The position numbers were made by a program, and so were the translations under genes. The notes below the pieces were generated by a model. The model was not told the DNA's origin. It searched no databases and saw only the letters and a program-made list of their open reading frames with translations. 33,837 nt of DNA from the IMG/VR virus record IMGVR_UViG_3300010158_000198, positions 1-33,837 of that record. One strand, written 5' to 3'. Position 1 is the stretch's first letter. The number at the start of each line of letters is the position of its first letter. Of the stretch, positions 6,701 to 14,600 are shown piece after piece. The stretch comes from a virus.

Positions 6701-7096
6701 ATGAATGAACAACCACAAGTTGACCGACTAGTTAAAGCGTATGTGGCTATGCGTGATAAACGGTCTGAGTTAGCAAGGGAGTATGAAAAAGCAGATGGAA
6801 AAATAGCCACACAGATGGACATGGTGGAATCTGAACTAATGAGGATGTGTAAAGATATTGGTGCTGATAGCATTAAGACTCAATACGGTACTGTATTTAG
6901 AACAGTTAAAACAAGATACGAAACTGCTGACTGGGAGAATATGTATAAGTTTGTAGTAGAAAACAATATCCCACAAGTTTTAGAACGCCGTATAAGTTCA
7001 TTAAATATGAAACAGTTTTTAGAAGAAAACCCAACGCTAATGCCTATTGGCATGAATGTTAATAATAAATATACCGTAACCGTAAGGAGAAAATAA
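6701..7096 (+). CDS. Conserved phage replication-module protein, 131 aa
   Basis: ATG follows AAAGGAAAAGTAAA. Residues 1-55 form a long charged helix (RDKRSELAREYEKADGKI) and the rest a compact domain with SIKTQYGTVFRTVKTRYE, DWENMYKFVVEN, VLERRISS and KQFLEENP, ending in a strand TVTVRRK. This helix-plus-domain layout is, from memory, frequent in phage replication modules next to ssDNA-binding proteins and somewhat like Gam or Gp157-type proteins, but no catalytic residues are evident and I do not assign a function. It is the first gene after the promoter at 6641-6668. Confidence 0.75.
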   Translation: MNEQPQVDRLVKAYVAMRDKRSELAREYEKADGKIATQMDMVESELMRMCKDIGADSIKTQYGTVFRTVKTRYETADWENMYKFVVENNIPQVLERRISSLNMKQFLEENPTLMPIGMNVNNKYTVTVRRK

Positions 7097-7294
7097 GTGA
7101 ATGATACGTCAATCCCTTTAACCGTAGTAGAAGTAGCGAAGATGCTCCGTGTATCTCGTCAAACAATTTATGTGCTATGCAAAGAAGGCAAAATACCGCA
7201 CTTCAAAATTGGCGCTAAATTGCGTTTTAAGCAGGAAGATATATCAGCTTTAACAAACACCGAAGTTAAACCACAAGGAGAAGTAACATTATGA
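7097..7294 (+). CDS. Excisionase-family helix-turn-helix protein (MerR-like HTH_17), 65 aa
   Basis: The start is GTG at 7097 (the upstream stop ends at 7096), with AAGGAGAAAATAA before it. The fold signature is clear: VVEVAKMLRVSRQTIYVLCKEGKIPHFKIGAKLRF, a winged helix of the excisionase/HTH_17 family, with recognition helix around residues 19-28 and a wing at HFKIG. Such proteins either act as recombination directionality factors or simply bind DNA. No integrase or attachment site is seen here, so a transcriptional or replication role within the block is more likely. It overlaps the next gene by four bases. Confidence 0.82.
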   Translation: MNDTSIPLTVVEVAKMLRVSRQTIYVLCKEGKIPHFKIGAKLRFKQEDISALTNTEVKPQGEVTL

Positions 7295-8151
7295 GTAACG
7301 AATTATCCCTTTTAAACACAGCCCTACCTGCTCACTTACGTGGTGGGTTAGATGAGACAACCAAAGCCCTTATGGGTAGCGCCGCTAATACCACAAGCGT
7401 AAAACGTATATCTATTAAAGGTAGCGTATTCCGTATGATGGTAGCTGGAAAAGAAGTAGCGCAGAATGAAGAGCGTGCTATGCCTGTAATAATTGTAGCC
7501 GCCGCCCCTCATAATGCTCGTACATATTACGATGCAAGCTTTTCGGAAGACCAAGTTGTTAAAGCACCTACATGCTTTTCCGATGATGGTATTGTTCCTA
7601 ATGCTAAGTCATTAAATGTGCAGTCTAAGACTTGCGCTAATTGCCCTCAAAACATTGATGGCTCTAATCAAAACGGTAAGGGGCGTGCTTGTAGGTATAG
7701 TCGCCGTTTAGCAGTTGTATTAGAGAATGACCAACAGGGCGATATATTCCAACTAACTCTACCAGCGCAGTCTATTTTTGGTAAGGGCGAGAATGGTAAG
7801 ATGCCTTTAGAAGCCTATGTACGTTTGTTAGGTGCTAACAATGTATCAGTTACTAGCGTGGTTACTGAAATGCGCTTTGATACTGCTAGTGCAACACCTA
7901 AGCTAACATTCAAAGCTTTACGTTACTTGGAAGCAGATGAGTTTGCTAATTCGCAAGCCAAAGGAAAATCTCCTGAAGCTAAGATAGCTATTGGGTCTAA
8001 TCCAGCAGAACTAGATGGGGCAAAACTTGCCGCACCTGCTCCTAAGCCAGTACCTAAAGCAGAACCTGAAGCTGAACCAGTAAAAAGAGCCTCTAAAAAA
8101 GTAGAAGAAGAGCCTAAAGATATTAATGCGGTATTAGACGACTGGGCTTAA
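7291..8151 (+). CDS. Putative ssDNA-binding protein with Cys4 site and acidic C-terminus
   Basis: A 286-residue protein from ATG 7291 (AAGGAGAAGTAAC upstream). The core looks beta-rich and holds four cysteines, C95, C115-x2-C118 and C134, that could bind zinc. A flexible Ala/Pro/Lys/Glu linker (about 250-275) leads to an acidic end, DINAVLDDWA. An OB-like core with an acidic, aromatic-ended tail is the design of phage ssDNA-binding proteins such as T7 gp2.5, and T4 gp32 also carries a zinc site; these are analogies, not shown homology. Position beside helicase, polymerase and primase genes supports the role. It could instead be another DNA-binding accessory protein. Confidence 0.6.
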   Translation: MSNELSLLNTALPAHLRGGLDETTKALMGSAANTTSVKRISIKGSVFRMMVAGKEVAQNEERAMPVIIVAAAPHNARTYYDASFSEDQVVKAPTCFSDDGIVPNAKSLNVQSKTCANCPQNIDGSNQNGKGRACRYSRRLAVVLENDQQGDIFQLTLPAQSIFGKGENGKMPLEAYVRLLGANNVSVTSVVTEMRFDTASATPKLTFKALRYLEADEFANSQAKGKSPEAKIAIGSNPAELDGAKLAAPAPKPVPKAEPEAEPVKRASKKVEEEPKDINAVLDDWA

Positions 8152-8158
8152 GAAAGGC

Positions 8159-8174
8159 GGGGGGCTTGCCCCCC
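8159..8174 (+). promoter_or_regulatory. G6-CTTG-C6 hairpin between the ssDNA-binding and HTH genes
   Basis: Six G (8159-8164), a CTTG loop, and six C (8169-8174) form a very stable hairpin seven bases after a stop codon. No run of T follows, so it is not a standard rho-independent terminator. It may protect an mRNA 3' end, attenuate transcription, or limit expression of the next gene, whose start 10 bases later has no visible ribosome binding site. Confidence 0.5.
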
Positions 8175-8184
8175 ATACAAAACT

Positions 8185-8418
8185 ATGATTGGATACTCAC
8201 AAAAATTAGCCGAAATGAACAAAAAGGCAAATAGAAGGATGCTAGGCGTTCAATTAGGAAGCTGGTGCATAAAGCAAGGTATGCCAGTAATGGATATAGC
8301 TAATAATTTTAAAGTCTCTAGAACCACTGTATATAATTGGTTTACAGGAATAAATGATATTAGTATCAAGCATAGAGATGAAGCCGTAAAAATTATTGAG
8401 TGGTTAAAGAAGGCTTAA
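8185..8418 (+). CDS. Small helix-turn-helix DNA-binding protein, 77 aa
   Basis: The product contains a Cro/C1-like helix-turn-helix at about residues 31-56: GMPVMDIANNFKVSRTTVYNWFTG, with recognition helix VSRTTVYNWF, then a C-terminal helix EAVKIIEWLKKA. The N-terminus (KLAEMNKKANRRMLG) is basic. No Shine-Dalgarno precedes ATG 8185; later in-frame ATGs at 8215 and 8239 are possible starts but would trim the first helix. The gene lies between a GC hairpin and a strong inverted repeat (8424-8455), which could be its operator. Likely a regulator of the primase-helicase or replication operon (inference). Confidence 0.72.
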   Translation: MIGYSQKLAEMNKKANRRMLGVQLGSWCIKQGMPVMDIANNFKVSRTTVYNWFTGINDISIKHRDEAVKIIEWLKKA

Positions 8419-8423
8419 AAGCC

Positions 8424-8455
8424 AGCTTATAAGCTAGGTGCCACTAGCTTGTAGG
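8424..8455. promoter_or_regulatory. Perfect palindrome and overlapping 12-bp hairpin in the primase-helicase leader
   Basis: AGCTTATAAGCT at 8424-8435 is a perfect 12-base palindrome. Overlapping it, 8426-8437 pairs with 8444-8455 as a 12-bp stem (two G-U pairs) with loop GTGCCA. No T run follows, so it does not look like a terminator. It sits in the 67-base gap between an HTH gene and the primase-helicase, so it could be an operator for that HTH protein or a structured leader. Confidence 0.5.
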
Positions 8456-8485
8456 GATTATTGTCGGCGTTTATAGAGGATGTAT

Positions 8486-11344
8486 ATGACCTCATGGGGG
8501 ACTTTTCTCTCTACAGTATTGCCCGAAGAAGGTATAGGGTGGTATTGCATAGGGAGTTATAAAAAGAAAACCGAGCCGCTAACAGAGTTTGCAGATACAA
8601 TTGAAGGTGCTGAAAAGATAATCCAAAAAATACTAGACATGGAACGAGATGTCTATTTTGGGGTCTCAAAGTTTATCACTAACGAAAATAGGCAAGCGAT
8701 AAATGCGGGTTGGAATAAAGCGTTTTTTCTAGATATAGACTGCGGAGAAAAATATGTAGAGGCAAATAAAGGGTACTTAACACAGGCTGAGGCTAGTGAA
8801 GATTTAAGAAGGTTTTGTAGCGAACTTAATTTGCCTAGACCCAATATAGTTAGTTCAGGAAATGGTATACATGTTTCTTGGGTGTTAGAAGAATCCATTA
8901 TGAAAGACCAATGGAAAGCTACGGCTAATCTATTAAAGCAACAGGTAATACGTTTAGGGCTTAAGGTAGACCCATCTAAAGTTACTGATTTGGGTATGGT
9001 TCTTAGAGTTCCCGATACCTTTAATTTTAAATCTGACCCTCCTAAAAAAGTTGTGTGGCTAAAAGAAGCGATGCCTGTAAGATATAAATTGCTTAATGAA
9101 TTACTAACTGTAGGTCTTGATAACTTAGGATTAGATTTAACAAATGCTCCTAACCGTCCTATGGACGAAACTACTCGTAACTTATTAGGCAACTACGTTT
9201 CTAATTTTGCAGAAATAATGAAGTCTAGAAAGTGTGAGCAACTTCACTTTATTTATAAAAACCAAGCAACTATAGAAGAACCATTATGGCGTGCTGGCTT
9301 ATCAGTAGCGCAATGTTGTGAAGATAGAAGCACGGCTATCCATAAGATGTCTGAGAAGCATACTGGATATACACCACAAGATACCGAAAAGAAAGCCAAC
9401 GATACAAAAGGCCCCTATACATGCAAAACTATAGACAGTATAAACCCCGGAATTTGTGGTAAGTGTAAGCTGTTTAACACGATTACATCGCCTATTCAAA
9501 TACACAAGAGAGTAGCCGAAGCACCAAAGGAAGGGGCTACTGTAGTACTGCCTAATGCAGAAACAGGTAAAGAGGTAACTTATAAAATACCTGAGCTTCC
9601 TTACGGATACTTTAGAGGTAAGAATGGGGGCGTGTATAAACGAGGCTATACCAACGAAGAAGGCGAAGAAGTAGAAAAAGACAAACTTATTTTTAGGCAT
9701 GACTTCTATGTTGTAAAGCGTATGGAAGACTCAGATATGGGCAGCATGGTGTGGTTACGATTGCACTTACCTAAAGATGGGGTGCGTGAGTTTGCTTGTC
9801 CAGCCACTAGCCTTATGTCACTAGAGAAATTTAAAGAAGTAGTAAGTAAAAAAGGAGTTATAGGCAGTTTGAAAGAAATGGGAGCAATAATGGATTACAT
9901 AACGGCATACACAAAAGAACTACAAGACAGAGATAAAGCTGAACTAATGCGCATCCAATTTGGATGGTGCGATGACGATACTAAATTTATTGTAGGGGAT
10001 AGGGAAATATCTGCTGAAGGGATTTATTACTCTCCACCGTCTAGCAAGACTATGATGTTTGCGCCTTGGATGAAACCTAAAGGTACACTACCTGAGTGGA
10101 AACGAGTGGTAAATAACTACGGTAAAACAGGGCAGGAGGCAAGAGCCTTTTTATTCTTTGCTGGATTAGGCACGCCCTTTATGAAGTTTACAGGACAAAA
10201 AGGTTTGGTTTATTCAATTACAGAAAACGAATCGGGTACTGGAAAAACAACTATACAAAGAGTTATAAATAGCATATACGGGCATCCTGATGATTTGATG
10301 CTTATTAAGGGAGATACTGTTAAGTCTCAGTTTCATCAAATGGGCGTGTATAACAATATCCCTATATGCGTAGATGAAGTTACCGACATGACTAAAGAAG
10401 CCGCTAGTGCTATTGCCTATGGTATTTCTCAAGGTAGGTCTAATAATCGTATGAAAGCAAGCTCAAATGAGATGCGTGATAACAACACAAGATGGGCTTT
10501 ATCATCGTTCTTCTCAGGTAACTCTAGTATGCACGATAAAATATCGGCGCTAAAGGCTACTCCTGAAGCTGAGCAGTTACGTATTGTAGAGGTAGAAATA
10601 TCTGCGGATACTAGTATGACTAAGGAAGATGCAGATGCGTTGTTTGAAGAAACCTTGGTAAATAACTATGGTATGGCTGTAGATATTATTATGGAATATT
10701 CAGTAACTAATTTGGATAGAATTAAACAACTACTCAAGGACACAAAAGTAAAGTTTGATACCGAGGCTAATCTATCTTCTAAGCAACGGTTCTATTCTTC
10801 AGGAGCAGCTACGGCGTTTGTTGGCGCTATTATCGGTAAGGAACTTGGACTACACGATATTGACGTTATACCTGTATGGGCATGGGCAGTTAAATACTTT
10901 AGTGATTTGAAAGATAGCGTTAAGTCCGCTAAGCGTGACCCATTGCTTACATTAGGTATGTTCTTAAATAGCCACAACCGCAACTTGTTAGTAGTTGATG
11001 ACGCTTCAGATAAACGCACAGGGCTTACAAGAGCGCCTATCCTAGAACCATACGGAGATTTACGCACTAGGTTTGAGCCTGATACAAATACTCTGTATAT
11101 AGATGCTGACTATTTCCAAGCATGGTGTACGGAGAAACAGATTGCCTATAAGAGTACGTTGGCTGAGCTACGCAAAATAGGGGCTGGTGGCACCCTAGGT
11201 AAAAAAGCTATGGCAAAAGGTACGGCATTAAACAGTCCTTCAATTAATGCAATTAGGATAGACAACAAGGTTTTGAAACTAGTAGACGACAACGCTATAG
11301 CGGCGTTAACGGTAGTGAAAGAAGAGCCAAAAGGTGATTCTTAA
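8486..11344 (+). CDS. Primase-helicase fusion: AEP-type primase plus P-loop (DUF927-like) helicase
   Basis: A 952-residue protein from ATG 8486; ATG 8480 is in frame, but GAGG 8476-8479 is well spaced only for 8486. The N-terminal third shows archaeo-eukaryotic primase/PrimPol motifs: D83-I-D85 (FFLDIDCG), S124-G-N-G-I-H129-V, and a VLRVPDTFNFK motif typical of the third element. A small Cys site, C313-x10-C324-x2-C327, follows. The C-terminal half is a P-loop ATPase with SGTGK587-T and Walker B D630-E631 (ICVDEV), resembling DUF927-type helicases. It would prime and unwind DNA at the phage origin or fork, replacing the TOPRIM primase-helicase (gp4) of T7. It stands last in the replication block, after the palindromic leader. 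The C-terminal 200 residues hold no motif I recognise. Confidence 0.88.
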   Translation: MTSWGTFLSTVLPEEGIGWYCIGSYKKKTEPLTEFADTIEGAEKIIQKILDMERDVYFGVSKFITNENRQAINAGWNKAFFLDIDCGEKYVEANKGYLTQAEASEDLRRFCSELNLPRPNIVSSGNGIHVSWVLEESIMKDQWKATANLLKQQVIRLGLKVDPSKVTDLGMVLRVPDTFNFKSDPPKKVVWLKEAMPVRYKLLNELLTVGLDNLGLDLTNAPNRPMDETTRNLLGNYVSNFAEIMKSRKCEQLHFIYKNQATIEEPLWRAGLSVAQCCEDRSTAIHKMSEKHTGYTPQDTEKKANDTKGPYTCKTIDSINPGICGKCKLFNTITSPIQIHKRVAEAPKEGATVVLPNAETGKEVTYKIPELPYGYFRGKNGGVYKRGYTNEEGEEVEKDKLIFRHDFYVVKRMEDSDMGSMVWLRLHLPKDGVREFACPATSLMSLEKFKEVVSKKGVIGSLKEMGAIMDYITAYTKELQDRDKAELMRIQFGWCDDDTKFIVGDREISAEGIYYSPPSSKTMMFAPWMKPKGTLPEWKRVVNNYGKTGQEARAFLFFAGLGTPFMKFTGQKGLVYSITENESGTGKTTIQRVINSIYGHPDDLMLIKGDTVKSQFHQMGVYNNIPICVDEVTDMTKEAASAIAYGISQGRSNNRMKASSNEMRDNNTRWALSSFFSGNSSMHDKISALKATPEAEQLRIVEVEISADTSMTKEDADALFEETLVNNYGMAVDIIMEYSVTNLDRIKQLLKDTKVKFDTEANLSSKQRFYSSGAATAFVGAIIGKELGLHDIDVIPVWAWAVKYFSDLKDSVKSAKRDPLLTLGMFLNSHNRNLLVVDDASDKRTGLTRAPILEPYGDLRTRFEPDTNTLYIDADYFQAWCTEKQIAYKSTLAELRKIGAGGTLGKKAMAKGTALNSPSINAIRIDNKVLKLVDDNAIAALTVVKEEPKGDS

Positions 11345-11534
11345 CGAAGGAATCCCAGTCATCATTGAATGGCACAAAATGGTGCTGGGGTCTTCCTTTT
11401 TTATACCTGCTTTAGACACGATGCCTTTAATTAAAGAAACTTTAATAGAATCTAGGAAACACCATATAAGATTAAGGTATAAAGAAACGCTAGAAAATAA
11501 TTTAATTGGTATAAGGTTCTGGCGTATTAAATAA
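11334..11534 (+). CDS. Small conserved hypothetical protein, 66 aa
   Basis: The likely start is GTG at 11334, overlapping the end of the primase-helicase gene by 11 bases; no strong ribosome binding site is seen, so coupled translation is likely. Features such as IIEWHKMVLGSSFFIPALDT and the ending GIRFWRIK recur, from memory, in short uncharacterised proteins at the end of phage replication modules. It is basic with no membrane segment. It is the last gene before the terminator region, so it is the 3' end of the plus-strand transcript. Confidence 0.6.
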   Translation: MILNEGIPVIIEWHKMVLGSSFFIPALDTMPLIKETLIESRKHHIRLRYKETLENNLIGIRFWRIK

Positions 11535-11555
11535 AAATAGGGTATATTCACAGGT

Positions 11556-11576
11556 GTAAACTTCTAGTTTACTTTT
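11556..11576 (+). terminator. Weak terminator-like hairpin
   Basis: GTAAACT (11556-11562) and AGTTTAC (11566-11572) form a 7-bp stem with a TCT loop, followed by TTTT. The stem is AT-rich, so it is weaker than the hairpin 27 bases downstream; the two may act in series to stop the plus-strand transcript. Confidence 0.45.
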
Positions 11577-11599
11577 CCTTATCCTAATTTATTAGGTTT

Positions 11600-11625
11600 G
11601 CCCCGACAAGTTCGGGGCTTTTTTT
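11600..11625 (+). terminator. Rho-independent terminator at the convergent junction
   Basis: GCCCCGA (11600-11606) and TCGGGGC (11612-11618) form a GC-rich 7-bp stem with a CAAGT loop, followed directly by seven T (11619-11625). This ends the plus-strand replication transcript. The T run overlaps the stop codon of the convergent minus-strand gene (TAA at 11624-11626). Confidence 0.9.
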
Positions 11626-14600
11626 ACTTCTCAAAAACTTTTTTACGGGCTTCCATTACTTTTGGCATTAGTGATTCACGTTCTAAATTAATCTTATCAA
11701 TTAATTCTTTTTTAACTTCACGAGTAGCTAAACGCCCATCTTTCAATCTATCAGTAGATTTCATTTCCCTAATAATAGATTCCTGCCTATTCAGCGCTGC
11801 AAATGTTTTTTCTAAAGCAGCTGTTCCAGCGCCAATTCTAATATCATTCCGCTTTTCTTCTAGAAGTCGTCTAGCTTCTTCTTTATCAGTTCTAGCTAAA
11901 CTCTTAACAGTAGGTAGAATATTATCTACTTCATGGGCAGCTCTGTATAAATCTGGCACTACGTTAGGCGTACCTTGCTTACTAATAAACGATGAGAACC
12001 CTAATGCACTAGCAGTTATATTTTCATTTTCCTCGGCTGGGCGTGGCTTGTTTCTTATATCAGCAATTGCCGAGTTAGTTATTGTAGCCATTGTACCCAT
12101 ATAACCGCCAAAGAAAGTCTTTAAAAAGTAGTCAATCTTTAGTGGGGAATACCCAGTTTCTTTACCAATTACTTTAGATATTTCAGAAGTGCCTTTATTA
12201 AACTGGTATTCAGGCAGTATCTTCTCTTGCGCTTTATTAACTATATCTCTGTTAGCGTATATATCTTTATTTAGAGCAACCCCTATAGGAGCTGTAAATA
12301 CTCCCCCTATGGGTGGGGTTATCTGTTGTATAGCAGCTTTTTTCATAGCATCTTTAAACATCTGCTTATCAGTAATAGCCGAGTTTTCTGCTAAGTTATA
12401 TGCGTACTCCGCCGCTAATTTATCCATTATGAACCAGCCTTCACGCAATGGAATAGACAAACCAGTTCCGGGGATTACGTATGACTTATCCCTTCTAAAA
12501 CGATTCATCCGCTTATACTCGTCCTCGTCTCCTACGAGGTTCATATATATAAGATTACCTACCCCAATTAATATTGTAGCGCCTGCTAATGTAGATAACC
12601 CGTCAGCTCTAGTTTGAGCAGATATGCCTTTGCCCGATACTGTGCGCATAGCCACCCTTGTAGAGACTGTAAAGGCATTCATAAAAGGCACGTAGTTATT
12701 TACAAACTGCAATGTGGTGCTACCACTTGCTCTACGATAGTTAAATATTTCTGTAGCCCTATCTGCAGCTTCATCTTTACCAACACCCTCATTTATTAAC
12801 TGCTGGTATACCGCTTGACGCAACAAATTATCAGATAAAGCGGAAAATTTACCTAATATACCAATAACTTTACGGTGTACGGCGGCTTCTTTTACTTCCA
12901 ATTTAGTTGCTATATCCGCATCATGGGCAGCTGCCATAGCGTGTTCACGGGTAGTTAATTGCCCACGAGAGATTAACTCTTTTCTAGCTTCACTTGTATT
13001 GAGGGCCGTCTTAGCCATTTCTGTAAAGATGTTTAAGATAATACCGTAAGGGTTTTTAACCCCCGATGTGTGCATTGCCTCATAAGTATCTTTTAGGATT
13101 AACTGAGTGGCAGAGAACCCCGGAGTTAATGTAATACCTTTGGTAAATAAGTTAGCGTACTGAGAAGCTACTGATTTAGTTCCAAACACCATGTTGCCAA
13201 CACCTTGAAAGTATTGCGCTATAAGTGGGTTTGCTATGCTATATTCACGCCTTGTACCATCTTTATAAATAACAATCGTGTTGCCTTTAGGGTGCTTACC
13301 ATCTTTAACCATATCAGGGAATACCGCACGCATCTGGTCAAGCGCAACTTGCTGATGTTGGTTGCTAATAGCTCTAGCATAAGACCACTGCATCCATTGG
13401 TACATGTTCCCAATTGTATTTTCTACAGGTAACATCGAGCCTTCAAATGCGTATTCCTTCATGGATTCGCCAAGACCCTTTTTCATTATACGGGTACCAG
13501 AAACTTTTTGTTCTTCTATAGTCCTGAAGAATGGCACATACGCCATCTCGTCAAGCCATCCCTCGGCTTTTTCTTCTGACGTAACCCCACTTCTTACTAA
13601 TTCAGCAACAACTCGTTCACGCATTACTTGCCATATGCGAGCAATCTCTTTAACTTCAGGAGTACCATTATAGATAGCCATACCTTCTTGGGCTTCCTTA
13701 CGGCTCATGTGTTGAGACTGCCCCTCATACATTTTTACTTTGCCTTTAAGATTTTCTAACAAAGCTTTTTTAGTATTAAGGTCTTTTTGTTCTGCTTTAG
13801 TGCGTTGTTTTATACGCTGCAAGTCTTCAATCTTTTTTTCTGTACGAGTAATTTCGCCTTTGCCTTTATTCATTTTGTCGTATACATCTTGTATACGGTT
13901 GGCTTCAAACCCTTTACTTGCTATCTCAAGAGCTTTATCTGCAGTTACACCTACACGACTAGAAAGCTTTTGCAGTTCATCTCTAATAGCATTCATGTTA
14001 TCAGGGTCGTCTTCTACGTGGTAACGATTGGAGTCAGCTTCATAGACTAACTTACCTTTATTAATAGCCTCGGTAGCCAACTGCCCACGATACAGCACTT
14101 GCGTAATTTCTAAACGGCGCAACGCATCAACTGCATCCTTCATTACAATCTTACCTTGCGCTCCAAGCTCTAGTAACCCATCACGCATCTTGTTCATAAA
14201 ACTATCATCAAAAGATAATATGTTAGATAACCCTGTGTAATTTTTAATTTTGTCACCCATAGTATTACCTAAGAACGCTTTATCAGCCTCTTCAATTTCC
14301 TCGGTAAACCATCCAGACGGCGACTTAGAAGGCTTAGCCCCACCAGCAGCAGTTAAATTTGCAAGTAAAGATTTACCTTCAGAGGTAGGTGTAACAGGCG
14401 CTTTTATACCTAGGGCTTTCATTACATCATCAAGAGTAAGCCCACTTCTTAAAAGAGCAATACTTTTAGTAGCATCTTCCCCAAACAATTCTTTAAGTTC
14501 AGCTATTTCCAATGGTGTAAGGGTTTTAAACCCGTCCGGCTTTTTAAGCTTTTTAATCATTGAAGTCTTACTATCTTCTCTACGTATAGCTAATTGGTCT

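Noticed and set aside
8653-9192. 179-codon minus-strand frame
   Set aside because: It lies inside the primase domain, whose motifs are clear in the plus frame.
11541-11548. GGTATATT before the terminator as a second promoter
   Set aside because: It has a -10-like box but no -35 at a suitable distance, and no gene follows on that strand before the terminator.
11598-12104. 168-codon plus-strand frame after the terminator
   Set aside because: It is antisense to the well-supported giant virion gene, begins inside the terminator, and has no ribosome binding site.
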